Of a stretch of DNA of 64,000 nt, positions 27,816-39,900 are shown piece after piece. Under the pieces are notes generated by a model. The model saw only the letters and a program-made list of their open reading frames with translations. It made no database searches and had not been told where the DNA came from. The position numbers and the translations under genes are program-made. Where the stretch lies: NCBI GenBank assembly GCA_963830205.1, contig CAWHLP010000015.1, positions 1 through 64,000 of the forward strand. The letters run 5' to 3'. Numbering within the stretch: the first letter of the stretch is position 1; each line of letters begins with the position of its first letter. The stretch is from CAVSRC01 sp963830205 (GTDB taxonomy: Bacteria > Pseudomonadota > Alphaproteobacteria > Rhizobiales > Kaistiaceae).

Positions 27816-28174
27816 GCGCCCCCGTCGTCCTCGCCGCCGCCGAAGCGGCGCTGCGCCCACTGGAAGACGAGTGCGGTCACCACCAGGGTGGCGACCGTCG
27901 AGACGATGAGGCCAAGCGACAGGGCCAGCCAGTTGCCGGCGATCATGTCAGCCTGGCGCATGATGCCGACGCCGGCCGGCACGAACAGCAAGGACAGGTT
28001 GCGCAGGAGGCCGTGGGCGACGTCGCTGAGGCCCTGCGGGATGCCGCGCCAGGCCAGGATGAGCGCCATGAGGACGAGGCCGACCACCGGTCCGGGGACC
28101 GGCAGGCCGAGGGCGCGCACGGCGGCCTCGCCGGCGAGCTGGGCGAGCAGCAGGAAGGTGACGGCTTCGATCAT
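27812..28174 (-). CDS. lrgA: LrgA/CidA family holin-like membrane protein
   Basis: From ATG 28174 a 120-residue, four-helix protein: AEQ-type opening MIEAVTFLLLAQLAGEAAVRALGLPVPGPVVGLVLM, and the family motif NLSLLFVPAGVGIM. It is the partner of LrgB and overlaps it. An ATG at 28192 would add six basic residues, and the shorter start matches the family better. Confidence 0.87.
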   Translation of the reverse strand: MIEAVTFLLLAQLAGEAAVRALGLPVPGPVVGLVLMALILAWRGIPQGLSDVAHGLLRNLSLLFVPAGVGIMRQADMIAGNWLALSLGLIVSTVATLVVTALVFQWAQRRFGGGEDDGGA

Positions 28175-28348
28175 CCCGCGCCGGCCTCGCAACGCGATTC
28201 AGCTTCCCGCGTCATCTCTTCCCATGCCCGCCAAAATCATGTGTCATCACAGATGCGACTTCGCCCGCCATGCGGCCTTGCGATCGGTCAAAGTCCGGCG
28301 CTCGGGTGCTATGCTTCGGCGGGGGAAGGTTTCAGGGGAGTGAATGCC

Positions 28349-28693
28349 ATGACGTCCATGCGAATCCTCGTTGCAGCCGCCGCAGCGCTCGCAGGCCTCG
28401 CGGCCGTGGCGCCCGCCCCGGCTTCGGCCGCCTGCTTCGAAAACATTGGCTGCACCGATGGCAACGTCTTTTCCTATGCGGCGCTGCGCGCCTTGTCGTG
28501 CGGCTCGCTGTGGACGGTGCGCAACACGATCTTCTACGAGAACGGCTACTGCTTCCAGACCGCCAGGGGCCAGGCAGCCTTCGATAACAGCGGCTGCAGC
28601 TACTACAATTCCGGCAGCGTCCCGATGAGCCGCATCGAGCGCGAGAACGTCAATCGCGTTCTCAGCGTCGAGCGGTCGCGCGGCTGCCGCTAG
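28349..28693 (+). CDS. Exported YARHG-domain protein
   Basis: A 114-residue secreted protein: a signal peptide through APAPASAA, then a short cysteine-containing domain FSYAALRALSCGSLWTVRNTIFYENGYCFQTARGQAAFDNSGC. The L-sC-LW--RN-I-a-nGYCF-t pattern is the YARHG domain, an extracellular module of unknown function. Six cysteines in the mature protein suggest disulfides. It is monocistronic, 160 bp upstream of the TIR gene. Confidence 0.8.
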   Translation: MTSMRILVAAAAALAGLAAVAPAPASAACFENIGCTDGNVFSYAALRALSCGSLWTVRNTIFYENGYCFQTARGQAAFDNSGCSYYNSGSVPMSRIERENVNRVLSVERSRGCR

Positions 28694-28853
28694 GTCAGAT
28701 CGGGCCAGGCATAGCGGGCCGGCAGCCCGGCCGGCCTTGCGCGGGTATTGTGTCTTGCCGGCACCGGTCCCGGTGATGCCTTTCTTTCGTCTCCGTTTCG
28801 GCTAGAGTTTCGTCCACGAATATTGCCGGTGACTGTCCAACCCACAGGTCTAC

Positions 28854-31800
28854 ATGGCGCGGGTCTTCATTAGTCATGCAAGCGGCGATGCCGACGCGGC
28901 CCGGGACTTGTTCGCCTGGCTGAGCAGCCAGGGCTTCGACCGCGGCTTCCTCGATATCGACACCGACCAGGGCATCCCGCCCGGCGCCAAATGGGAGCAG
29001 ATGCTCTACGACGAGCTGGAGCGGGCTCAGGCGGTCATCCTGCTGCTCACCCGCAACTGGTTCGATTCCAAGTGGTGCTTTGCCGAATTCGCCCAGGCGC
29101 GCTCGCGCGGCAAGGCGATCTTCCCGGTCATCATCGGGCCTGGCGGCGACCAGTATATCGGCGACGACCTGCAGAAGCTCGACCTCACCCACGACCGGAC
29201 GGGCGGGCTCGACCGCCTGTCGCGGCGGCTGACCGAGGTGGCGCTGACCAGCCAGAGCGGCTTCGACTTCCCCGCCGGCCGTGCGCCCTATCCCGGCTTC
29301 CTTGCCTTCGACGAGGACGATGCGGCGATCTATTTCGGCCGCGACGACGATGTGCGCCGGCTCATCCAGCGGCTCGATTCGCGCCGCATCGAGGGCGGCA
29401 AGCGCTTCGTCCTGGTGCTCGGCGAATCGGGCACCGGCAAGTCGTCGCTGCTCCGCGCCGGGCTGGTGCCGCGGCTCAAGCGGGCAAAACGCGACTGGAT
29501 CGCGCTCCCCGTCTTCCGGCCGGGCGACGACCCGTTCATGGGCCTTGCCGCCAGCCTCAGGGCGGCCGGCGCCGATGTCCTCTCCGGCGACCTCGCCGAT
29601 GCCGATGTCGAGAAGCTCGCGGTCGCGATCGCCGCCAAGTCCGACGCCCATCAGGCCGCCATCCTGGTGCCGATCGACCAGATGGAGGAGCTCTTCACCC
29701 GCACGCCCGCGGCGCGCTCGGAGCAGTTCCTCGCCTTCCTGTCGAAGATGCTGGGGCCCGGCCTGCCGTTCGTGGCGACCGCCACCATGCGCTCCGACCA
29801 CCTCGGCAACATGCAGGCGGCGCCGGGCCTGGGCACCGAGTTCGAGCCGTTCAACCTGCCGCCGCTGCCGCTGGAGCGCATCGGCGAGATCGTCCGCGGC
29901 CCGGCGCGCATCGCCGGCCTCGAGGTCGACGAGAGCCTGGTCGCGCGCATCACCCAGGATGCCGAGACCACCGACGCGCTGCCGCTGGTCGCCTTCGCGC
30001 TCCGCCGGCTCTACGACCGCTTCGGCGGCGATGGCCGCCTCCAGCTCGTCGAATATGAGAGCCTGCGCGATGCCGCCGCCGGCCTGTCGCCGCTGGAGAC
30101 GGTGGTGCGCGATACCGCCGCCGGCGTCATCGACGATGCCAAGCCCGACGCGGAGGAGCTCAAGGCGCTGCGCGAGGCCTTCGTTCCCGATCTGGTCAAG
30201 GTCAACGACGAGGGCGGCTTCGTCCGCCAGGCGGCGGGCTGGGATGCGCTGCCGGAGAAGTCCCATCGCCTGGTGGCGGCGCTGGCCGGCGCCGGCGCCC
30301 GCCTGCTGGTCGTCCGCGACAAGGAGGGCGGCCGCGAGGTCGAGGTAGCGCACGAGGCGCTGTTTCGGGTGTGGCCGCTGCTCGTCGGCTGGCTGGTGGA
30401 GGAGAAGGAGTTCCTCATCGGCCGCAACCGGCTGGAGAAGGCGCTCGCCGACTGGCAGGCGCTGGACGAGGCGGAGCGCGCCAAGGGGCTGATCTCGGGC
30501 ATCCTGCTCGACCGGGCAGGGCTGTGGCTGACCGAGCACCCCGGCCGCTTCAGCGCCGAGGAGACGGCCTTCATCCATGCCTCCCAGGCGGCCGAACAGG
30601 AACGCCAGCGCCAGGAGGAGGAGCAGCGCCAGGAGCTCCAGGCGGCCAAGCTGCGCGAGGCCGAGATCGAGCGCGATGCCGCCCACCAGCTCACCCGGCG
30701 GACGCGGCTCGCCGCCGCCATCCTCGGCGTGGTCGCGCTGGTGGCGGTCGGCGCCGGCGTCTATGCCTTGATCGCCGAGCGGCACGCCAACCACAACCTC
30801 GACATCGCCAAGTCAACCGTCGACAAGGTGGTCTTCGACGTCGCCCAGGGCCTGCGCAATTCGCAAGGGGTGCGCATCGAGACCATGCGCGCCATCCTCG
30901 GCCGGGTCGAGGACGCCATGTCGTCGCTCTCCGATGCGGCGCCCGGCGACCGCGACGTGCAGCGCAGCCGCTCGGTCATGCTCGACGATTTCGGCGACAC
31001 CTATCTCGCGGCAGGCGACGGCGCCGCGGCGTTGAAATCCTATGAAGCCAGCTTGGCGATCCAGCGCAAGCTGGTGGCGCTGGACCCCAAGAACCCGGAT
31101 TGGCAGCGCGACGTCTCGCTCAGCCTCGACCGCATCGGCAACGTCAAGGCGGCCAACGGCGACGCCGCCGGGGCGCGCGCGGCCTATTCCGAGTCGCTCG
31201 CCATGGCTGAGGTGCAGGCCAAGGCCAATCCCGACAATGTGGAGCGCCAGCGCGACCTGTCGATCGGCCTCCAGCATATCGGCGACCTCGACGTGACCGC
31301 TGGCGACAATGCCGGCGCGCTCAAGATGTACGGCGAGTCGCTGGCCATCGCGCGCAAGCTGGCCGCCGCAAAACCCGATAACGGTGAATTGCAGCGCGAC
31401 GTCGCGGTCGTGCAGACGGTGGTCGGCGACGTCGAACGCGACATGGGGGATTCCGCTGCGGCGCTGGCCGCCTATGAGGAGGGGCTGGCGATCCGCCGCA
31501 AGGCGGCTGCGAGCGACCCCGGCAATACCCAGTCGCAGCGCGATGTGATCGTGGGCCTGACCCGCATCGGCGATCTCAAGCGCGTGGCCGGGGACACTGC
31601 GGCCGCGCTGGCGGCCTTCGAGGAAGCCCTTGTCCTCGCCCGCAAGCTGGCGGCATCCGACCCGGCCAACGTCACCTGGCAGCGCGACGTGTCGGTCGCG
31701 CTCGAGCGCATCGCCCAGGTCGAGGCCGCCACTGGCGACAATGAGGGCGCCCGCGCCGCCTATGAGGAAGGCCTGGCGATCGCCCGCAAGGTAGCGGCGA

Positions 31801-32610
31801 CCGATCCCACGAACCTGGACTGGCAGCGCGACATCTTGCTGGGCCTTGCCGAGTTGGGCGGCGTGAAGGCCCAGGCAAAGGACACGGCCGGGGCCATCGC
31901 CGCCTATGACGACAGCCTGGCCATCGCCCGCAAGCTGGTTGCCGCCGACCCCAGCGAAACGACTTGGCAGCGCGATGTGGCGGCGACGCTCAATTCGCTC
32001 GGCGACATCAAGCTCGCCTCCAACGATGCCGGCGGGGCGCTGGCCGCCTATCAGGAGAGCATCGACATCGGGCGCAAGCTCGCGGCCAGCGATGCCAGCA
32101 ACACAGTCTGGCAACGCGACGTTGCGGTGGACCTCAACAAGCTCGGCGATGCCAGGATGAAGGCGAGCGACACGGAGGGCGCCCGCGCTGCCTATGGCGA
32201 AAGTCTTGGCCTCGTGCGCAAGCTCGCCGCCACGGACGCGGCCAATACCACCTGGCAGCGCGACCTGATTTTCGGCCTGAACAGGAGCGGCGACGCCGAT
32301 CTGGCGGCCGGCGACAAGGCCGCCGCCCTGGCCGCCTACGAAGAAGGCGTCGGCATTGGCCGCCGTTTGGCCGGCCTCGATGCCGGCAACGTCACATGGC
32401 AGACCGACCTGGTCATCGGCCTGTGGAAGGCGCAGTCGGTGAGTGCGGACGGCAGCGAGCGCAAGGCGATGCTCGACGAGGCCGCCGGCGTCCTCCAGGG
32501 GCTGGCCGACAAGGACAAGCTACCGGCTGCCGCGAAAGAGCTGGATCGATCTCCTCAAGAAGACCCGCGCCGGGCTGGATCAACCCGCCACCAGCCCGTC
32601 GGGCGGATAG
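28854..32610 (+). CDS. TIR - nSTAND ATPase - TM - TPR-repeat protein (immune/signalling STAND)
   Basis: A 1,251-residue protein after correcting one extra base near 32538. Domains in order: TIR (residues 1 to about 130; MARVFISHASGDADAARDLF, and SKWCFAEFAQA with E78 at the NADase-type catalytic position); nSTAND1-type NTPase (about 145-570; entry motif PYPGFLAFDEDDAAIYFGRD, Walker A GESGTGKSS at 190-198, Walker B LVPIDQMEELF at 271-281); Glu/Gln-rich coiled coil (about 583-612); one transmembrane helix (about 619-640); then ten tandem 48-residue TPR-like repeats (721-1200) with an invariant WQRD-type motif. The corrected frame ends SWIDLLKKTRAGLDQPATSPS at TAG 32608-32610. Uncorrected, the frame runs on into the antisense of the ABC genes. 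Sensor-STAND-TIR layouts are typical of nucleotide-depleting immune proteins. Its activity here is inference. Confidence 0.88.
31014..32453 (+). repeat. Ten tandem 144-bp units encoding 48-residue TPR-like repeats
   Basis: Each unit encodes a pattern like GD-AALAAYEE-LAIARKLAA-DP-N--WQRDV-V-L--IGD. All ten are exactly 48 codons with no insertion or deletion between them. Units 4-10 are most alike. Repeat 10 ends in the degenerate AQSVSADG. Confidence 0.92.
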
Positions 32611-32631
32611 GCTGCACTCGGCAAAAGCAAA

Positions 32632-32657
32632 GGCGCCGGCGGTTTCCCGCCGGCGCC
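32632..32657. terminator. Bidirectional hairpin between the TIR gene and the ABC operon
   Basis: GGCGCCGGCGG (32632-32642), loop TTTC, CCGCCGGCGCC (32647-32657): a perfect 11-bp stem. On the minus strand it is followed by TTTGCTTTTGC, a U-rich tail, so it terminates the sugar ABC operon. On the plus strand the tail is GC-rich. Confidence 0.8.
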
Positions 32658-32690
32658 GCCTGTCCAGAGGCATGGGAGGTTCGGTTTGTT

Positions 32691-33680
32691 CTAGCGGATA
32701 CCCTTGTCGATCAGGTCGACGAGGCCGCCGATGGTCGCAGGCGTTACAGCGCCGGCGCCGGTGTTGAGGTCGAGGCCGGGCATCTTGTACTTGGCCGTCA
32801 TCACGCACTGCACGACCGGCATGAAGCCCTGCAGATAGAGCAGCTGGTCGAGGGTGGCCGAAACGTAGCCGGACTTCAGGCCGTCGATAGTGGCCGGTGC
32901 CAGATCGATACCGCCGACGATGATGTCGCCGGGCTTCTTGCCGGCCTTCTTCAGGATCTCGGCAAGCACGCCGGTGACGCCGCCGTGCTGGGTGCCGATC
33001 GCCTTCAGGTCCGGATGGCTCTGGATGTAGGACACCAGAACCGGGACGGCGAGCGACGTATCGGAGTTGATCTCCTGGGTGATCTCCAGGCGGTCGACTT
33101 TGAGGCCGGCCTTCTCCAGCGTGTCGGCGAGGCCCTTCTCGGACTGGCCGCGCTCGGCCTGGCTGAACACGCCATAGACCATCGCCTGGTCGCCGGCCTT
33201 GAGGCCCTGATCGAGCATGTACTTGGCCGTGAGCGCGCCACCGGCATAGAGGTCGACGCCGGCATAGCCCATGCCCTTGGTCTTGAACTCGTCCTGCAGC
33301 GAGGTCATCGGCGAGTTGCCGACGGTCACCACGATGCCCTGGTCGACGGCGCTCTTGACGATGTCATGGAACGCGGTGGCGCCCGGGTGGCCCATGATCT
33401 CGATGCAGTCCGGCTTGGCGGCAACCGCCTCCTTGAACTGGTTGATCATGGTCTCCGGCGCCCAGGCCGAGAATTGCGCCTTCAGCTCGACGCCGAAAGC
33501 CGCAGCGGCCTCAGCGGCGCCGGTCTGACGGGCGAGCGTCGCTCCGTCGCCGGGGTTGCCGCCCATCTGCATGTACATGACCAGGCCTTTGCCGATCGGA
33601 TCGGCGGCCGAGGCCACACCGACGCTGGCCAACAACGCCGTTGCGGCCACGCCGGCCAGCAGCAATTTCGTTACCTGCAT
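32691..33680 (-). CDS. Sugar ABC transporter periplasmic binding protein
   Basis: A 329-residue type-I periplasmic binding protein (ribose/LacI-like fold). It has a signal peptide ending ASAADP, then GLVMYMQMGGNPGDGATLARQTGAAEAAAAFGVE, the hinge GVDLYAGGALTAKYMLDQG and GVTGVLAEILKKAG. Start ATG 33680 gives a normal signal sequence. It is the third gene of a GntR-ATPase-permease-binding protein operon. The ligand is probably a sugar or polyol but is not identifiable from sequence. Confidence 0.88.
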   Translation of the reverse strand: MQVTKLLLAGVAATALLASVGVASAADPIGKGLVMYMQMGGNPGDGATLARQTGAAEAAAAFGVELKAQFSAWAPETMINQFKEAVAAKPDCIEIMGHPGATAFHDIVKSAVDQGIVVTVGNSPMTSLQDEFKTKGMGYAGVDLYAGGALTAKYMLDQGLKAGDQAMVYGVFSQAERGQSEKGLADTLEKAGLKVDRLEITQEINSDTSLAVPVLVSYIQSHPDLKAIGTQHGGVTGVLAEILKKAGKKPGDIIVGGIDLAPATIDGLKSGYVSATLDQLLYLQGFMPVVQCVMTAKYKMPGLDLNTGAGAVTPATIGGLVDLIDKGIR

Positions 33681-33728
33681 AGCTGTTCTCTCCCTCCTGA
33701 TTTGCACCGCGCTCGCAGGCGCGTGCCA

Positions 33729-34787
33729 CTATTCAGCCGCGCTGGCGCGGCCGAAATCCTTGGAAAAACTGATGCGCGCAAAGAACGCCCGACGGCGCTG
33801 CGGCTCATCGACATAGAGGTAGAAGATGATCGAGATCATGAAGACGAGGCCCTGAACGGTGCGCACCCAGGCGCCGGTCAGGCCGGTGGCGACCAGGCCC
33901 GCCTCAATCATGCCGATTATGAATGCGCCGAAGATGGTGCCGATGATCGTGGCACGGCCGCCGAAGATCGATGTGCCGCCGATCAGCACCGAGGCGATGG
34001 CGGTCAGCAGATAGCCCTGGCCCTGATTGCCGAAGAAATTCTTGTTCTCGAGCGTCAGCATGATCGCGGCGGTCGCGGCCAGAGCGCCCATCAAGGTGAA
34101 GATCTTGATCTTCTCCAAGTCGACGTTGATGCCGACGACCCGCGAAACGTCGTTGGAATCGCCGATGAACAGCGTGTGCTCGCCGAAGCGGTGGCGGTTC
34201 AGGATGAACCACAGGAAGATCACGATGATCGCGGTCCACAGCGATTGCAGCGGCAACTGATGGACCCAGTCCGGTGCGCTGGTGCCGGCAAAGGGACGGC
34301 CGACGATCCACTGCCACACCGAGCTCTCCTCGGCGCCACGCAGGGCATAGGACTTGCCGCCAGAGAGCACGGTCGCCATGCCGTACCAGAAGAACTGGGC
34401 GGCGAGCGTCGCCATGAAGGAGGGGATGCCGACCTTGGCGATGAGGACGCCGTTGATGAAGCCGATCATCACCCCGGAGCCGAGCGCGACGATCACTGCA
34501 ATCCAGCCGAGATTGTATTCCTTGAACAGGACGGCGAAGACGAATCCCGAAAAGCCGATGATCGCTGGAAAACACAGATCGATCTCTCCGGCGCCGATGA
34601 CGAACGTCAGCCCGATGGCGAGCAGGATCAGCGGCGGCAGCGTCGAAAAGAAGGTCGTATAGATGAACGGCCGCAGGAAGACCTCCGGCGCCGTGTACAT
34701 GAACAGGCCGAGCAGCAGCACGAAGACGATGATGATCGGCAAGCCCTCGATGCCGAGGATGACGGATTTATGAGTTTGTTTGGCCAT
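33729..34787 (-). CDS. Sugar ABC transporter permease (RbsC/BPD_transp_2 family)
   Basis: A 352-residue membrane permease with about ten helices. The family segments GAGEIDLCFPAIIGFSGFVFAVL, INGVLIAKVGIPSFMATLAAQ and SVLIGGTSIFGGRATIIGTIFGA are present; the last corresponds to the conserved GG--l-GG-G--- coupling region. ATG 34787 is 8 bp after the ATPase stop. It partners with the single ATPase upstream. Confidence 0.9.
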   Translation of the reverse strand: MAKQTHKSVILGIEGLPIIIVFVLLLGLFMYTAPEVFLRPFIYTTFFSTLPPLILLAIGLTFVIGAGEIDLCFPAIIGFSGFVFAVLFKEYNLGWIAVIVALGSGVMIGFINGVLIAKVGIPSFMATLAAQFFWYGMATVLSGGKSYALRGAEESSVWQWIVGRPFAGTSAPDWVHQLPLQSLWTAIIVIFLWFILNRHRFGEHTLFIGDSNDVSRVVGINVDLEKIKIFTLMGALAATAAIMLTLENKNFFGNQGQGYLLTAIASVLIGGTSIFGGRATIIGTIFGAFIIGMIEAGLVATGLTGAWVRTVQGLVFMISIIFYLYVDEPQRRRAFFARISFSKDFGRASAAE

Positions 34788-34795
34788 TGGGCGTC

Positions 34796-35593
34796 TCAAT
34801 GCTTGCCCTGAATCTGGATGAGGTAGTCGGTCAGTTCGATGACCGACATGTCCTTGGGAATGATCTCGGCGACGACCGAGCCGCGGTCGAGGACGATGAG
34901 GCGGTCGGCGACCTCATGGACGTGCGCAAGATTGTGCTCGATGTAGACGCAGGCGCGTCCCGACTGCTTGATACGCTGAACGAAGTCGATGACCTTGCGC
35001 ACTTCGGCGACGCCGAGCGCGGCGGTGGGCTCGTCGAGCACGATGAGATCGGCGTTGTAGTGCATGGCTCGGCCGATCGCGATGCCCTGGCGCTCGCCCC
35101 CCGACAGGTTGCTGATCGTTGAATCAACGGTGATGCCGACGCCGCGGAAGCCGATCACGTCGATCAGGATCTGCTGGGCGATTTCCTTCTCGCGCTTGAT
35201 GTCGATGAAGCCGAAGCGGTTGGTGATCTGGCGGCCGACGAAGAAGTTGCGCCATAGCGGCTGTTTCTCGGCCAGCGACTTGTCCTGGTACACGGTCTCG
35301 ATGGAGAGGCTGTGGGCGCCGCGCACCGAGAAGCCGGAGAGATCGATCTCCTTGTCGCGGATGAACAGGCGGCCGGAGGTGGGCACGAACACCCCGGTCA
35401 TCACCTTGATCAGCGTCGACTTGCCGGCACCGTTGTCGCCGATCAGGCCGACAATCTCGTTGCGGCCGACAGAGAGGTTGATGTCCTTGAGCGCCTGCAC
35501 CGCGCCGAAGTATTTCTGCACGTTCTGCAGGCGGACGATGTTGGTGAAATCCTGCGGCTGTGCGGCACTGGCTTCATTCACTGCGACATTCAT
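34796..35593 (-). CDS. Sugar ABC transporter ATP-binding protein (single-domain)
   Basis: A 265-residue single nucleotide-binding domain: Walker A GDNGAGKST, signature LSGGERQGIAIGRA, Walker B LIVLDEPTAAL, His switch IEHNLAHV. RbsA-type partners are usually two-domain proteins, and this is the short one-domain version that would work as a homodimer. It overlaps the GntR gene by 4 nt, so the regulator is cotranscribed with its transporter. Confidence 0.9.
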   Translation of the reverse strand: MNVAVNEASAAQPQDFTNIVRLQNVQKYFGAVQALKDINLSVGRNEIVGLIGDNGAGKSTLIKVMTGVFVPTSGRLFIRDKEIDLSGFSVRGAHSLSIETVYQDKSLAEKQPLWRNFFVGRQITNRFGFIDIKREKEIAQQILIDVIGFRGVGITVDSTISNLSGGERQGIAIGRAMHYNADLIVLDEPTAALGVAEVRKVIDFVQRIKQSGRACVYIEHNLAHVHEVADRLIVLDRGSVVAEIIPKDMSVIELTDYLIQIQGKH

Positions 35594-36351
35594 TGAGACA
35601 CGCTCCTTGCGGCCACGCTGCCGGCGGCCGTCGCACGCAGGCGGATGCCGTCCATGGCGTCTTTCTCGGCGTCCTCGATCAGGGTTGCTGCCGCGCGCCG
35701 GGCTGTCTCGCCGTCACCGCGCCTGATTGCGTCGACGACGGCAGCGTGCTCGGCCACGAACCGCTCGCGCTCAGGAGCGGCGTCGCGCTGGACGTGGAAG
35801 ACGATGCGCAGCAGGGTTTCGATCAGCGGCGCGAAGCCGGCGATGAATTCGTTGCCGGTGCCGGTGAGCAGATGCCGGTGGAACGACACGTCGGCGTCGA
35901 TCGATTCGGGCGCCTGCGGGCCGGCGGCGGTCATCACGGCGAGCGCCTGCTCGAGGGCGATGATGGCGTCGCCGTTGCCGCGGGTGGCGACGATCGCGGC
36001 GGCGTCCGGCTCGATGATCCGGCGCACCTCGAACAGGTGGCGGACGAAGGCGGCATCGGGCTCGCCGGCGATCTGCCAGGTGAGCACGTCGGCGTCGCGC
36101 TGGCACCACTCGCTGCGCGGCCGCACCACCGTGCCGTTGTTGGGTTCGGACGCGACCAGCCCCTTGTCGGCGAGGACCCGCACCGCCTGGCGCACCATCA
36201 GGCGCGAGGTCGACAGCTCGGCGGCCAGTTCATCGAATCCGGGTAAGGTGGAACCGGGAAGCAGGCCGCCGGAAACGATGCGTCGGCCAATGATTTCTGC
36301 GGCCTGCATGCGCGGCCGCGCGCCCCTCATGGTGGCGAGCAGATCCTGCAC
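35590..36351 (-). CDS. GntR-family (FadR/FCD subfamily) transcriptional regulator
   Basis: A 253-residue regulator: winged-helix domain (IIGRRIVSGGLLPGSTLPGFDELAAELSTSRLMVRQAVRVLADKGLV) and an all-helical FCD ligand domain (DADVSFHRHLLTGTGNEFI; EHAAVVDAIRRGD) with metal-binding His/Asp positions. It is the first gene of the sugar ABC operon, which suggests local autoregulated control by the imported sugar or a derivative. A candidate AT-rich dyad operator lies at 36414-36429. Confidence 0.88.
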   Translation of the reverse strand: MQDLLATMRGARPRMQAAEIIGRRIVSGGLLPGSTLPGFDELAAELSTSRLMVRQAVRVLADKGLVASEPNNGTVVRPRSEWCQRDADVLTWQIAGEPDAAFVRHLFEVRRIIEPDAAAIVATRGNGDAIIALEQALAVMTAAGPQAPESIDADVSFHRHLLTGTGNEFIAGFAPLIETLLRIVFHVQRDAAPERERFVAEHAAVVDAIRRGDGETARRAAATLIEDAEKDAMDGIRLRATAAGSVAARSVSQ

Positions 36352-36413
36352 AAATCCTCCCTCCGCCCCGTCAATTTCGGCGGGCGTCCCCGTGTTGCTC
36401 CCAGGGCGGCGTC

Positions 36414-36429
36414 AATTAATCATATTTAA
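36414..36429. promoter_or_regulatory. Candidate operator for the GntR/ABC unit
   Basis: ATTAA (36414-36418) and TTAAT (36425-36429) form a dyad with a 6-bp spacer in an unusually AT-rich patch between the divergent GntR and MgtC/DUF4010 genes. On the minus strand a TATGAT box lies inside it. The assignment rests on position and symmetry only. Confidence 0.45.
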
Positions 36430-36519
36430 TGGGGGCGTTCAAATCACTTGTGCCGTCGTGGTGGTAGTGCCCCCCTGGTTGCCGCCGATGGGCTAGAATG
36501 GCCGGGAAATGAGGTGCTC

Positions 36520-37795
36520 ATGGGTGAGCAGGAACTGCTGACGCGGCTCGGCTTGGCACTGGCCATTGGTCTGCTGATTGGCGTTGAACGCGGCTGGCGC
36601 GAACGCGACCAGGCCGAGGGTGAACGCACCGCGGGCCTGCGCACCTTTTGCCCTCATCGGCCTTCTCGGCGGGGTGTTCGGCGCGCTTTTCCCGGTCCTC
36701 GGCCCGCTGCCCTTTGCCGCGGCCTTCCTGGCCTTCGCCGGCGGCTTCACCCTGTTCAAGTGGCGCGAATCGGAGCGCGAGGGCGATTTCGGCGCGACCA
36801 CGCTGGTCGCCGCTCTGCTCACCTTTGCGCTCGGCAGCCTGGCGGTGCTCGGCGACATGACCGTGGCGGCCGCCGCCGCGGTTGCCGTCACGGTGCTGCT
36901 GGCGGCCAAGCGTTGGCTGCACCAGTGGGTCGAGACGCTGACTTGGGAGGAGCTGCGCGCCACGCTCATCCTCCTGGTGATGAGCTTCGTTGCCCTGCCG
37001 GTGCTGCCCGATCAGGGCTTCGGACCCTATGGCGCGATCAACCCGCACACGCTCTGGCTGATGACCATCGCCATCGCCGGCGTCTCCTTCATCGGCTATG
37101 TGGCGGTGAGGATCATCGGCACCCGCTACGGCACGCTGGTGGCAGGGGTTGCCGGCGGGCTGGTGTCGTCGACCGCGGCGACCATCGATCTCGCCCGCAA
37201 GGCCAAGGCGGAGCCGGGCACGGTGCGCATCGAGCTTGCCGGTGCGCTCGCGGCCTCGGCGATCATGTTCCTGCGCATGATCGTCATCGTGGCGCTGTTC
37301 GGCCCAGGCAATCTGGCGCTGCTTGCCGGCCCGCTGGCGGTGGCCGCGCTCATCCTTCTCGGCGCCGCGCTCGCCTTCGAGGCGCGCTGGGCACGGGAGG
37401 CCAGCGATGCCTTGGTCGGCGGGCAGTTCAGCAATCCCTTCGAGTTGACCGCGGTCATCCGCTTCGCCGCCCTGCTGGCGGTCATCCTGGTGGCGTCGAA
37501 ATGGCTGGTGGCGCTGTTCGGTGGGCGTGGGGCCGTCGGGGTGGCGGCGATCGCGGGCCTCGCCGACGTCGACGCCATCACGCTCTCTGTCACCCAGATG
37601 CCCGGCGCCGCGATCACCGGGGCGGAGGCGGCGATCGCCGTCTTTGTGGCGGCCGTGGCCAATTCGCTCACCAAGACGGGCATCGCCTTCACCGCCGGAA
37701 CGGCGGGTTTCGGCCTGCGCTATGGCGCCGTGACCCTGGTGGCCGTGCTTGCCGCCGCAGCTTTGCTGTTCGCGGAGATCGCCCTTGCGGTTTGA
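36520..37795 (+). CDS. MgtC/SapB - DUF4010 family membrane protein, +1 break
   Basis: About 424 residues after removing one T. MGEQELLTRLGLALAIGLLIGVERGW carries the MgtC-like opening, then GLRTFALIGLLGGVFGALF. The rest is a DUF4010 polytopic domain (GVSFIGYVAVRIIGTRYGTLVAGVAGGLVSSTAAT; GLADVDAITLSVTQM). The frame shifts in the T4 run near 36643 (CACCTTTTGCC, expected CACCTTTGCC). Function is unassigned; MgtC relatives affect magnesium or membrane-potential homeostasis. It is divergent from the GntR operon. Confidence 0.82.
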
Positions 37796-37874
37796 CCGCA
37801 CGGTCAATATTGCCCAGCGGCCGGGCGCAGCTTACAAAGCCGTAGCGGGTCAGTAGGGGCGTCACCAACTTCCT

Positions 37875-39884
<2,010 letters not shown>

Positions 39885-39900
39885 GGGCTTCCCCCCGGCT

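Noticed and set aside
28695..30794. A 699-residue minus-strand open frame opposite the TIR-STAND gene
   Set aside because: No domain is recognisable, and the composition is typical of an antisense shadow. The plus-strand gene has clear motifs throughout.
32611..34811. Continuation of the TIR frame to 34811 (a 1,985-residue protein)
   Set aside because: Beyond the repeats the frame is antisense to the sugar ABC genes. A one-base correction near 32538 gives a sensible C-terminus and a stop at 32610.
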